Below, one piece after another: positions 1-8,084 of a stretch of DNA of 64,000 bases (position 1 is the stretch's first letter; each line of letters begins with the position of its first letter). The DNA comes from Corynebacterium halotolerans (lineage in GTDB: Bacteria > Actinomycetota > Actinomycetes > Mycobacteriales > Mycobacteriaceae), in NCBI RefSeq assembly GCF_001056295.1, contig NZ_JVMD01000024.1, positions 176,035 to 240,034 of the forward strand, in the 5' to 3' direction. The notes beneath the pieces are model-generated. The model ran no database searches, was not told where the DNA came from, and saw only the letters and a list, made by a program, of their open reading frames with translations. The translations under genes were made by a program, and so were the position numbers.

Positions 1-319
1 ACAGCAGCCACAGCCACAGGAAGCTGGCCACCGTCAGCACGGAGCCGAAGATCATCGCGTTGCGGTTGCTCACCGACTGGCGGGCCAGCGGACGCTTGCG
101 CGTGCGGTTCATCACCTTGTCGATGTCCGAATCGGCCACCATGTTGAACGTGTTCGCGGCCGCGGCGCCCATCCAACCGCCCACCAGGGTGAGGAGGATG
201 AGACCGACGTGCACCTTGCCCCGATCGGCCTGCAGCATCGCCGGAATCGCGGCGACCAGAAGCAGCTCGATCACCCGGGGCTTGGTCAGCGCCACGTAGG
301 CCTTGACGGTGTCCAGCAA
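1..319 (-). CDS. ctaB: Protoheme IX farnesyltransferase (heme O synthase), 5' part only
   Basis: Converts protoheme IX to heme O with farnesyl diphosphate for the aa3 cytochrome oxidase; integral membrane protein of the UbiA prenyltransferase family. About 106 N-terminal residues are inside the window; the gene runs off the left edge. Visible are the opening [15 protein letters not shown], and the first Asp-rich prenyl diphosphate site read as [15 protein letters not shown], followed by RPLARQSVS. The start is TTG at 317-319, chosen because GAGAGG sits 7 bases upstream and the family begins just before this KPR motif. It is divergent from tkt, an arrangement I recall from other corynebacteria. 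Confidence 0.9.
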   Translation of the reverse strand, partial: MLDTVKAYVALTKPRVIELLLVAAIPAMLQADRGKVHVGLILLTLVGGWMGAAAANTFNMVADSDIDKVMNRTRKRPLARQSVSNRNAMIFGSVLTVASFLWLWLL

Positions 320-574
320 AGGGGTTCCTCTCACACGAGTTGAAGCTCCAACCCAATCGGTCGGATGGGACGGGCGGAAAGTTCCCGCCCCTTCGGCGAC
401 GTCACGGAAACGACCGGACGATCCGGCGCGGGACGCACCGGTGACCCGGACCCGGCAATGGTAGCGCCTGCGGGATGCCCCGATGGGCACCGGGGGCACG
501 AGCCGCCGGGCGAGTCGCCGCCGGTTGCCGGGCATTCCCGCGCGAGGGGCCCCGGAAACGCGCCCGAATGGGCA

Positions 575-580
575 TACAAT
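575..580 (+). promoter_or_regulatory. tkt operon -10 box (TACAAT)
   Basis: The stretch GGCATACAATGGG fits the extended corynebacterial -10 pattern. It lies 42 bases before the tkt GTG, giving a leader of roughly 36 nt. No convincing -35 box is visible, which is usual in this genus. It falls in the 303-base ctaB-tkt gap (320-622). The same gap holds a small dyad (GGGCGG, 7-base loop, CCGCCC at 372-390) nearer ctaB; I could not identify the ctaB promoter. Confidence 0.6.
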
Positions 581-622
581 GGGCAGGAACTCATTCGCGA
601 GCGAGAACCAGGAGCATTCACC

Positions 623-2722
623 GTGACCCTCTCCCCCGAGCTGCAGGCCCGCGTAGTGCGGAATTACCCCTCGGACTGGACCGACCTGGACACCCGGGCC
701 GTCGACACCGTCCGGGTCCTGGCCGCCGACGCCGTGCAAAAGTGCGGTTCCGGCCACCCCGGCACCGCCATGAGCCTCGCGCCCCTGGCGTACACCCTGT
801 ACCAGCGCGTCATGCGCCTCGACCCGAAGGACCCCAAGTGGGCCGGCCGCGACCGTTTCGTCCTGTCCTGCGGCCACTCCTCGCTGACGCAGTACATCCA
901 GCTGTACATGGCCGGCTTCGGCCTCGAGCTCGATGACCTGAAGTCCCTGCGCACCTGGGGCTCGCTGACCCCGGGCCACCCCGAGTACGGGCACACCGAC
1001 GGCGTCGAGATCACCACCGGGCCGCTGGGCCAGGGCCTCGCCTCCGCCGTGGGCATGGCCATGGCCGCCCGCCGCGAGCGCGGCCTGTTCGACCCGGACG
1101 CCCCCGCCGGCGAGTCCCCGTTCGACCACCACATCTACGTCATCGCCTCCGACGGCGACGTCCAGGAGGGCGTGACCGCCGAGGCGAGCTCCATCGCCGG
1201 CACCCAGCAGCTGGGCAACCTCATCGTCTTCTGGGACGACAACGGCATCTCCATCGAAGACGACACCACCATCGCCTTCACCGAGAACGTCGCCGACCGC
1301 TACCGCGCCTACGGCTGGCAGGTCATCGAGGTCGACGGCGGCGAGGACGTCGCGGCCATCGAGCGCGCCGTCGAAGAGGCCAAGGCCGACGTCAAGCGCC
1401 CGACGTTCATCCGCGTCCGCACCGTCATCGCCTACCCCGCCCCCAACGCCATGAACACCGGCGCCTCCCACGGCGCCGCGCTGGGCGAGGAGGAGCTGGC
1501 GCTGATCAAGAAGGAGCTCGGCTTCGATCCGGAGCAGACCTTCGAGGTCTCCGACGAAGTCATCGCCCACACCCGCGCCGTCGCCGACCGTTCGGAGGAG
1601 GCCCGCGCCGAGTGGCGCAAGGCCTTCGACGAGTGGGCCGCCGCCAACCCGGAGCGCAAGGAGCTGTTCGACCGCCTCGAGGCCGGCGACCTGCCCGACG
1701 GCTTCGCCGACGAGGTTCCGTCGTGGGACGCCGATCCCAAGGGCGTCGCCACCCGCAAGGCCTCCGAGGCCGTGCTGCAGGCGCTGGGCAAGACGCTGCC
1801 GGAGCTGTGGGGCGGCTCGGCCGACCTGGCCGGCTCCAACAACACCGTGATCAAGGGCGAGCCGTCGTTTGGCCCGCAGGAGATCACCACGGGCACGTGG
1901 ACCACTCACCCGTACGGCCGCAACCTGCACTTCGGCATCCGCGAGCACGCCATGGGGTCGATCCTCAACGGCATCGCGCTGCACGGCGGCACGCGCCCCT
2001 ACGGCGGCACGTTCCTCATCTTCTCCGACTACATGCGCCCGGCGGTGCGACTGGCGGCGCTGATGGACATCTCGCCGCTCTACGTGTGGACGCACGACTC
2101 CATCGGCCTCGGCGAGGACGGCCCGACCCACCAGCCGATCGAGCAGCTGGCCACCCTGCGCGCCATGCCGGGCATGACCACGCTGCGCCCGGCCGACGCC
2201 AACGAGACCGCCGCCGCGTGGGTGGCCGCCCTGGAGGGCCCGTCCGGCCCGAAGGCGCTGGCCCTGACCCGCCAGAACGTGCCGGTGCTCGAGGGCACGA
2301 AGGAAAAGGCCGCCGAGGGCGTGCGCCGCGGCGCCTACGTCCTGGTCGAGGCCGAGGGCGGCACCCCGGACATCATCCTCATGGCCACCGGCTCCGAGGT
2401 CCAGATGACCGTGGAGGCCGCCGGCGTCCTGGCCGGCGAGGGCATCAAGGCGCGCGTCGTCTCCGCGCCCGCGCTCGACTGGTTCGACCTGCAGGACGAG
2501 GAGTACCGCGAGTCTGTCCTGCCGTCGTCGGTCCGCGCGCGCGTCTCGGTCGAGGCCGGCGTGGCCATGCCGTGGCACAAGTACCTGGGCGACGCGGGCC
2601 GCGCCGTGTCCCTCGAGCACTTCGGCGCGTCGGCCCCGTACCAGCGCCTGTTCGAGGAGTTCGGTCTGACGGCCGAGGCCGTCGTCGCCGCCGCCCGCGA
2701 CTCCCTCGCCGCCGCGAAGTAG
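623..2722 (+). CDS. tkt: Transketolase
   Basis: Thiamine-diphosphate enzyme moving two-carbon ketol units between sugar phosphates in the non-oxidative pentose phosphate pathway; cytosolic. 699 residues, normal length. GSGHPG at residues 42-47 and the ThDP/Mg motif (GDVQEG through FWDDN, near 170-200) lie in the N-terminal domain. Pyrimidine-binding and C-terminal domains follow, with FGIREHAMG and [15 protein letters not shown]. The GTG at 623 is chosen over a longer frame from 365 because AGGAG lies 8 bases upstream and the protein then begins MTLSPELQA, like other corynebacterial enzymes. It opens the tkt-tal-zwf-opcA-pgl cluster. Confidence 0.97.
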   Translation: MTLSPELQARVVRNYPSDWTDLDTRAVDTVRVLAADAVQKCGSGHPGTAMSLAPLAYTLYQRVMRLDPKDPKWAGRDRFVLSCGHSSLTQYIQLYMAGFGLELDDLKSLRTWGSLTPGHPEYGHTDGVEITTGPLGQGLASAVGMAMAARRERGLFDPDAPAGESPFDHHIYVIASDGDVQEGVTAEASSIAGTQQLGNLIVFWDDNGISIEDDTTIAFTENVADRYRAYGWQVIEVDGGEDVAAIERAVEEAKADVKRPTFIRVRTVIAYPAPNAMNTGASHGAALGEEELALIKKELGFDPEQTFEVSDEVIAHTRAVADRSEEARAEWRKAFDEWAAANPERKELFDRLEAGDLPDGFADEVPSWDADPKGVATRKASEAVLQALGKTLPELWGGSADLAGSNNTVIKGEPSFGPQEITTGTWTTHPYGRNLHFGIREHAMGSILNGIALHGGTRPYGGTFLIFSDYMRPAVRLAALMDISPLYVWTHDSIGLGEDGPTHQPIEQLATLRAMPGMTTLRPADANETAAAWVAALEGPSGPKALALTRQNVPVLEGTKEKAAEGVRRGAYVLVEAEGGTPDIILMATGSEVQMTVEAAGVLAGEGIKARVVSAPALDWFDLQDEEYRESVLPSSVRARVSVEAGVAMPWHKYLGDAGRAVSLEHFGASAPYQRLFEEFGLTAEAVVAAARDSLAAAK

Positions 2723-2761
2723 CGCCGTCGCGCCGCGGGCCCGTCCCCGGCGCATGAGCCT

Positions 2762-2806
2762 CCGCCGCCCCGCGCCGATTGCCGCGCCGGGGCGGCGGTT
2801 GCTTTT
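2762..2806 (+). terminator. Hairpin with T-rich tail after tkt
   Basis: CCGCCGCCCC (2762-2771) pairs perfectly with GGGGCGGCGG (2789-2798) and is followed by TTGCTTTT. It stands about 40 bases after the tkt stop inside the 257-base tkt-tal gap. It probably ends or attenuates tkt messages, so that tal-zwf-opcA-pgl rely on read-through or their own promoter. Confidence 0.6.
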
Positions 2807-2812
2807 CGACGC

Positions 2813-2818
2813 TAACGT
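2813..2818 (+). promoter_or_regulatory. Possible tal -10 box (TAACGT)
   Basis: TAACGT directly after the tkt hairpin fits TANNNT and would give a leader of about 155 nt before the tal ATG. There is no -35 support. The only argument is that a promoter is expected after a terminator within an operon; other positions are possible. Confidence 0.25.
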
Positions 2819-2979
2819 GGAAGCCGCATGGCCGTCGCAAAGCGGAAAGCCGCACCCGTGCGGGCGGCGCACCGATGCAGCGGCGGCGCCGGGCACCCGA
2901 ACAGCCGGGCACCCGAGCGGACGCGAAGCACCGAACGAAACTCGAAACACCCGACAACAACAGCAAGGGAAGGGCACCG

Positions 2980-4098
2980 ATGACGAACCCGAATCTGGAC
3001 GCTCTGGCCACCGCCGGCACCTCGGCCTGGCTCGACGATCTGTCCCGCCAGCGGCTCGACGGCGGAGAGCTGAAGTCGCTCGTCGACGAATACGCCGTCG
3101 TGGGCGTGACCACCAACCCGGCGATCTTCTCGTCGGCCATGACCACCGGCGACGCCTACGACGAGCAGCTGCGCGAGCTCGCGGCGTCCGGCGCGGACGC
3201 GGCGGAGACCGTCTTCACCATGGCCATCGACGACGTCCGCCGCGCGTGCGACGAACTCGCCGACGTTTCCGCCCGCACCGGCGGCGCCGACGGCCGCGTC
3301 TCCATCGAGGTCGACCCGCGGTACGCCGACGATTACGACAAGACCATCGAGCAGGCGCGCCTGCTGTGGGAGCGCGTGGGCAAGTCCAACGCGATGATCA
3401 AGATCCCCGCCACCGACGCCTCCCTGCCCGCCGTGTCCGACGCGCTGGCCGAGGGCATCTGCGTCAACGTCACGCTCATCTTCTCGCTGGAGCGCTACCG
3501 CCAGGTCGTCGACGCCTTCATCACCGGCATAGAGCGTGCCAAGGAGAACGGCCGCGACCTGTCGCAGATCCACTCCGTCGCGTCCTTCTTCGTCTCGCGC
3601 GTCGACACCGAGGTGGACAAGCGCCTGGAGGCCCTCGGCGGCGACGCGCTCGAACTGCGCGGCAAGGCCGGCGTGGCCAACGCCCGCCTGGCCTACCGGG
3701 AGTTCGAGCGTTCCTTCGGCGCCGGCGCGGAGCGCTGGCAGCCGCTGTCCCAGGCCGGCGCCAACGCGCAGCGCCCGCTGTGGGCGTCGACCGGCGTGAA
3801 GAACCCGGACTACCCCGCCACGCTCTACGTCACCGAGCTGGCCGGCCCGCACACCGTCAACACCATGCCCGAGAAGACGCTGCGCGCCACCGCCGACGCC
3901 GACCTCGACGGCGTCACCGACACCCTGTCGGGGTACGGCGAGGAAGCCGAGAAGACCATGTCCGACATCTCCGCCGCCGGCGTCGACCTGGACGACGTCT
4001 TCGCCGTGCTCGAGCGCGAGGGCGTGGAGAAGTTCGTCGACTCCTGGCAGGAACTGCTCGACTCCATCGACGCCCGGCTGCGCGAGATCCGCGGCTGA
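2980..4098 (+). CDS. tal: Transaldolase
   Basis: Transfers the dihydroxyacetone unit of sedoheptulose 7-phosphate to glyceraldehyde 3-phosphate through a Schiff base; cytosolic. 372 residues, the length of the long actinobacterial transaldolase class. Family signatures visible are the opening [26 protein letters not shown] near residues 43-53, the [13 protein letters not shown] stretch carrying the likely Schiff-base lysine, and [16 protein letters not shown]. The ATG at 2980 is preceded by AAGGGAAGG; the open frame extends upstream to 2779 but that part crosses the tkt hairpin and is not protein-like. Lies between tkt and zwf. Confidence 0.96.
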   Translation: MTNPNLDALATAGTSAWLDDLSRQRLDGGELKSLVDEYAVVGVTTNPAIFSSAMTTGDAYDEQLRELAASGADAAETVFTMAIDDVRRACDELADVSARTGGADGRVSIEVDPRYADDYDKTIEQARLLWERVGKSNAMIKIPATDASLPAVSDALAEGICVNVTLIFSLERYRQVVDAFITGIERAKENGRDLSQIHSVASFFVSRVDTEVDKRLEALGGDALELRGKAGVANARLAYREFERSFGAGAERWQPLSQAGANAQRPLWASTGVKNPDYPATLYVTELAGPHTVNTMPEKTLRATADADLDGVTDTLSGYGEEAEKTMSDISAAGVDLDDVFAVLEREGVEKFVDSWQELLDSIDARLREIRG

Positions 4099-4122
4099 GC
4101 CGGCGACAGCATCGGCGGCGTC

Positions 4123-4142
4123 GGCCGGGCCCGCGCCCGGCC
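4123..4142 (+). other. Intercistronic hairpin between tal and zwf
   Basis: GGCCGGGC (4123-4130), loop CCGC, GCCCGGCC (4135-4142): a perfect 8-bp stem in the 94-base tal-zwf gap. No T-run follows, so it is more likely an RNA-stability or processing hairpin than a terminator. Confidence 0.4.
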
Positions 4143-4192
4143 GTCGACCGCCGGGCACCCGTGACCGATCACCCTCCCCGAAAGAACCTTCA

Positions 4193-5746
4193 GTGAGCTC
4201 TGACATCTCCGGCGCCATCGCCGACGATTGGACCAATCCCCTGCGCGACCCGCAGGACAAGCGACTCCCCCGCATCGCCGGACCCGGCGGCATGGTCATC
4301 TTCGGCGTCACGGGCGACCTGGCCCGCAAGAAGCTGTTGCCGGCCATCTACGACCTGGCCAACCGCGGTCTGCTGCCCGCATCCTTCGCGCTGGTCGGCT
4401 ACGGCCGCCGCGATTGGTCCAAGGAGTACTTCGAGAACTACGTGCGCGAGGCCGTCGAAGCCGGCGCCCGCACGCCGATCCGCGAGAACGTGTGGCGCCG
4501 CCTGGCCGAGGGCATCCACTTCGTCCAGGGCACCTTCGTCGACGACGAGGCCTTCGACCGACTGGCGGACAAGCTCGCCGAGCTCGACGCCTCCCGCGGC
4601 ACCGCCGGCAACTGGGCGTACTACCTGTCCATCCCGCCGGACAACTTCCCGGACGTCTGCCACCAGCTCGACCGCGCCGGCCTGGCGCAGGCGGGCGAGG
4701 AGAACTGGCGGCGCGTGGTCATCGAGAAGCCCTTCGGCCACGACCTCGAGTCCGCGCAGGAGCTCAACCGCATCGTCAACTCGGTCTTCCCGGAGAAGTC
4801 GGTGTTCCGCATCGACCACTACCTGGGCAAGGAGACGGTGCAGAACATCCTGGCCATGCGGTTCGCCAACCAGCTGTTCGACCCGCTGTGGAACTCGCAT
4901 TACGTCGACCACGTGCAGATCACCATGGCCGAGGACATTGGCCTGGGCGGCCGCGCCGGCTACTACGACGGCATCGGCGCCGCCCGCGACGTGATCCAGA
5001 ACCACCTGCTGCAGCTTTTGGCGCTCGTGGCCATGGAGGAGCCCGTGGCGTTCACGCCGGAGGAGCTGCAGGCGGAGAAGATCAAGGTGCTGCGCGCCAC
5101 GGAGCCGGTGCGGCCGCTGTCCAAGACGACGGCCCGCGGCCAGTACTCCGCCGGGTGGCAGGGCAGCCATTACGTCAAGGGCCTGCGCGAGGAAGAGGGC
5201 TTCGACCCCGAGTCCACCACCGAGACCTACGCCGCGTGCACCCTGCAGATCAATTCCCGCCGGTGGGCGGGCGTGCCGTTCTACCTGCGCACGGGCAAGC
5301 GCCTCGGCCGCCGGGTCACCGAGATCGCCCTGGTGTTCAAGTCCGCGCCGCACCTGCCGTTCGCGGACACCATGACCACGGCCCTCGGCCAGAACGCGAT
5401 GGTCATCCGGGTCCAACCGGACGAGGGCGTGCTCATGCGCTTCGGATCGAAGGTCCCCGGCTCCACCATGGAGGTCCGCGACGTGAACATGGACTTCTCC
5501 TACTCGGAGTCCTTCACGGAGCAGTCCCCGGAGGCCTACGAGCGTCTCATCCTGGACGCGCTCCTCGACGAGGCCAGCCTCTTCCCCACCAACGAGGAAG
5601 TGGAGCTGTCCTGGAAGATCCTCGACCCGGTCATCGATTACTGGGCCAAGCGCGGCCGCCCGGAGGAATACCCGGCCGGCACGTGGGGGCCGGATTCGGC
5701 CGACCGGATGCTGGAGCGCGAAGGCCGCACCTGGCGCCGTCCCTGA
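4193..5746 (+). CDS. zwf: Glucose-6-phosphate 1-dehydrogenase
   Basis: Oxidises glucose 6-phosphate to 6-phosphogluconolactone with NADP+, the entry step and main NADPH source of the oxidative pentose phosphate pathway. 517 residues. The nucleotide-binding motif GVTGDLARKKLLPA is at residues 38-51 and the substrate-site signature RIDHYLGKE at 206-214. The start is the GTG at 4193 with only a weak AAAGAA ahead of it. The protein then begins MSSDISGAIADDWTNPLR; corynebacterial Zwf, as I recall, also uses GTG. opcA, whose product is a required subunit in this genus, follows after 42 bases. Confidence 0.96.
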   Translation: MSSDISGAIADDWTNPLRDPQDKRLPRIAGPGGMVIFGVTGDLARKKLLPAIYDLANRGLLPASFALVGYGRRDWSKEYFENYVREAVEAGARTPIRENVWRRLAEGIHFVQGTFVDDEAFDRLADKLAELDASRGTAGNWAYYLSIPPDNFPDVCHQLDRAGLAQAGEENWRRVVIEKPFGHDLESAQELNRIVNSVFPEKSVFRIDHYLGKETVQNILAMRFANQLFDPLWNSHYVDHVQITMAEDIGLGGRAGYYDGIGAARDVIQNHLLQLLALVAMEEPVAFTPEELQAEKIKVLRATEPVRPLSKTTARGQYSAGWQGSHYVKGLREEEGFDPESTTETYAACTLQINSRRWAGVPFYLRTGKRLGRRVTEIALVFKSAPHLPFADTMTTALGQNAMVIRVQPDEGVLMRFGSKVPGSTMEVRDVNMDFSYSESFTEQSPEAYERLILDALLDEASLFPTNEEVELSWKILDPVIDYWAKRGRPEEYPAGTWGPDSADRMLEREGRTWRRP

Positions 5747-5788
5747 CGGGCGGGACAGGCGGAACAGGTACTTGGGAAAGGAACAACC

Positions 5789-6871
5789 GTGCCAACGATC
5801 ATCAATTTGCCCGACACCGACACGCGGGACATCGCCCGCCAGTTGGTGACTCTGCGCGAAACCGGCGGCATCGTCACCACCGGCCGCGTGCTCACCCTCA
5901 TCGTCCTCGCGCAGCGCGACGATGACCTGGAGAACATCGTCAAGACGGTCAACAACGTCTCCCGCGAGCATCCGGCGCGCGTGCTGGTGCTCGTCGCCGG
6001 CGAGCCGCGCGGGGCGAACCGCCTCGACGCCGAATTGCGCCTGGGCGGCGAAGCAGGTGCCGCGGAGGTCGTCGTCATGCACATGGAGGGCGAGGTCGGG
6101 GCGCACCCGGAGGCCATCGTCACTCCCCTGCTGCTGCCCGACACGCCGGTCGTCGCGTGGTGGCCGTCGACGCCGCCGCAGGTGCCCGCGGCCACGCCGA
6201 TCGGCCAGATCGCGCAGCGCCGCATCACCGATTCGCTGGCGGACCCGGACGGCAACGCCGTCTACACCCGCCGCACCGGGTACACGCCGGGCGATTCGGA
6301 CCTCGCGTGGTCGCGCCTGACCGCGTGGCGCGGCGTGCTGGCGTCCGCGCTGGATTTCCCGCCGCACGGCAAGATCACCGCGGCTCGGATCGAGGGCCCC
6401 GGCGAGGATCCCTCCGTCGACGTCGCCGCGGGATGGCTCGCCGACCGGCTGGCCGCGCCGGTGCAGCGCGTGGTCACCGAGGAGCCGGAGGTCCCGCTGG
6501 ACGCCGACGGCGACCCGAAGCCGCCGGTGACCAAGGTGACGCTGACCCGCCGCGGCGGCGAAGACGAATGCACCGACGTCACCGTGGAGGTGGAGAACGC
6601 CACGACCGCGTGCGTGACCATCACCGGCCGGCCGCCGTTCAAGGTGGCGCTGTCGCGCCGCACCACCGTCGATTGCCTGGCCGAGGAATTGCGCCACCTC
6701 GACCCCGACACCGCGTACGCCCGCGCACTGCGCGGGTTGGGACGCATCCGGCGCCTGACCGCCGAGGAGGCCCGCGAGGCCGACGCCGCATCGCCCGACG
6801 ACGGCCCGTGCGCGGCGAGCTCCGCGACCACCGACTCAACCGCCCGAAACCCCGAGGAGTCTTCCCGATGA
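5789..6871 (+). CDS. opcA: Glucose-6-phosphate dehydrogenase assembly protein OpcA
   Basis: Non-catalytic partner of Zwf; in corynebacteria Zwf and OpcA form the active heteromeric dehydrogenase. 360 residues. Typical are the start MPTIINLPDTDTRDI and, near 120, LLPDTPVVAWWPSTPP. The GTG start follows GGGAAAGGAACAACC. Compared with the shorter homologues I remember (about 320 residues), there is an Asp/Ala/Ser-rich C-terminal tail after GLGRIRRLTAEE, probably disordered. Its stop overlaps the pgl start (ATGA), implying coupled translation. Confidence 0.93.
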   Translation: MPTIINLPDTDTRDIARQLVTLRETGGIVTTGRVLTLIVLAQRDDDLENIVKTVNNVSREHPARVLVLVAGEPRGANRLDAELRLGGEAGAAEVVVMHMEGEVGAHPEAIVTPLLLPDTPVVAWWPSTPPQVPAATPIGQIAQRRITDSLADPDGNAVYTRRTGYTPGDSDLAWSRLTAWRGVLASALDFPPHGKITAARIEGPGEDPSVDVAAGWLADRLAAPVQRVVTEEPEVPLDADGDPKPPVTKVTLTRRGGEDECTDVTVEVENATTACVTITGRPPFKVALSRRTTVDCLAEELRHLDPDTAYARALRGLGRIRRLTAEEAREADAASPDDGPCAASSATTDSTARNPEESSR

Positions 6872-7605
6872 CCGACAGCGCACCCGCGCCCGAGTTTTCC
6901 CGCCACGCAGACCAGGACGCGCTGATCGAAGCCGCCCGCACCCGATTCGTCGACGTCGTGTGCGCCGCGCAGGGCGACGACGGAATGGCGCGCATCGCCG
7001 TGACCGGCGGAGGCGCCGGCATCGGCCTGCTCGCCGCGCTGGCGGAGGATTCCGGGGCCATCGATTGGACCCGCGTCATGGTCTTCTTCGGCGACGAGCG
7101 CTTCGTCCCGGAGGAGTCGCCCGACCGCAACGTCGGCCAGGCCCGGAAGGCCCTGTTCGACCACGTGGACATCCCCGGGTCGTACATCTTCCCCATCGCG
7201 CCCTCCGGCGGCGCGTACCTGGAGGACCCGGTGTGCGCGGCCGACGCCTACGCCGACATCCTGGCCATGCACGCGCCCGACGGGTTCGACCTGCACCTGC
7301 TCGGCATGGGGCCGGAAGGCCACGTCAACTCGCTGTTCCCCGGAACCCCCGCGATCGCGGAGACCGAGCGCACCGTCGTGGAGGTCCGCGACTGCCCGAA
7401 GCCGCCGCCGACACGCGTGTCGCTGACGCTGCCGGCGATCAACGCCAGCGAGCGCGTCTGGTTGCTCGTGTCCGGCGAGGCCAAGGCGGAGGCCGTCAAG
7501 GCCATCGCCGACGGCGCCGATCCCGCCGACTGGCCCGCCGCCGGCGTCCGCGGCACCGCCGAGACCATCGTCTTCGTCGACGAGGCGGCCGCCTCGAAGC
7601 TGTAG
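6868..7605 (+). CDS. pgl: 6-phosphogluconolactonase
   Basis: Hydrolyses 6-phosphogluconolactone made by Zwf/OpcA to 6-phosphogluconate. 245 residues, typical of the DevB/SOL family. Signatures are the phosphate-binding stretch TGGGAGIGLLAAL, FFGDERFVPEESPDRN near residues 71-86, and LLGMGPEGHVNSLFPGTP. The ATG at 6868 overlaps the opcA stop by four bases; a longer upstream frame (to 6157) overlaps opcA in another frame and is ignored. Last gene of the plus-strand operon; a strong hairpin follows within 12 bases. Confidence 0.95.
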   Translation: MTDSAPAPEFSRHADQDALIEAARTRFVDVVCAAQGDDGMARIAVTGGGAGIGLLAALAEDSGAIDWTRVMVFFGDERFVPEESPDRNVGQARKALFDHVDIPGSYIFPIAPSGGAYLEDPVCAADAYADILAMHAPDGFDLHLLGMGPEGHVNSLFPGTPAIAETERTVVEVRDCPKPPPTRVSLTLPAINASERVWLLVSGEAKAEAVKAIADGADPADWPAAGVRGTAETIVFVDEAAASKL

Positions 7606-7616
7606 GGAAGGCATGA

Positions 7617-7654
7617 AAGAGGGGCCCGGGCGTTGATTCGCCCGGGCCCCTCTT
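7617..7654. terminator. Bidirectional rho-independent terminator between pgl and secG
   Basis: A perfect 16-bp stem: AAGAGGGGCCCGGGCG (7617-7632), loop TTGATT, CGCCCGGGCCCCTCTT (7639-7654). It sits between the convergent pgl (+) and secG (-) genes and carries short A and T runs at both bases of the stem, so it can serve either strand. Confidence 0.85.
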
Positions 7655-7675
7655 CGCGGTCGTGCCGCCGATCCC

Positions 7676-7912
7676 CTACCAGTTGAAGGCCTGGAACAGG
7701 CCGAGCAGGATGATCGACGCCACCCACAGGATCGCCGTGATGATGGTGACGTAGTCGAGGTTCTTCTCCACCACCGTCGAACCGGACAGGTTCGACTGCA
7801 TGCCGCCGCCGAAGAGGCTGGACAGGCCGCCGCCCTTGCCCTTGTGGAGCAGGACGAACAGGGACATCAGCACGGAGGTGATGACCAGGACGATCTGGAT
7901 GGCGAGGTACAC
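7676..7912 (-). CDS. secG: Protein translocase subunit SecG
   Basis: Small membrane subunit of the SecYEG protein-conducting channel. Two membrane helices (about residues 2-22 and 53-75) flank the conserved loop LLHKGKGGGLSSLFGGGMQS, a hallmark of the family. With the GTG ending at 7912 the protein has 78 residues and AGGG lies 8 bases upstream. A GTG two codons earlier (to 7918) is possible but only 2 bases from that site. SecG at the end of the gap-pgk-tpiA-ppc block is the known corynebacterial arrangement. Confidence 0.92.
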   Translation of the reverse strand: MYLAIQIVLVITSVLMSLFVLLHKGKGGGLSSLFGGGMQSNLSGSTVVEKNLDYVTIITAILWVASIILLGLFQAFNW

Positions 7913-8084
7913 GCGCACTTCCCTACGGTTTTCGACGGTTATGACTGGGTACTGCTTCGCGGTTTCCGGTCGTGGCCGGACGCCGCGGCGGGTGCGGCCG
8001 GGCCGGGCCCGCGATCAACTGACCAGGGTACCGCACCGGCGCCCCGTCGCGCAGCCGACGGGGACGGCGCGTCGGGGAAACCGG

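Noticed and set aside
4190..6697. 835-residue minus-strand frame opposite zwf and opcA
   Set aside because: Composition-driven shadow; zwf and opcA are intact on the other strand.
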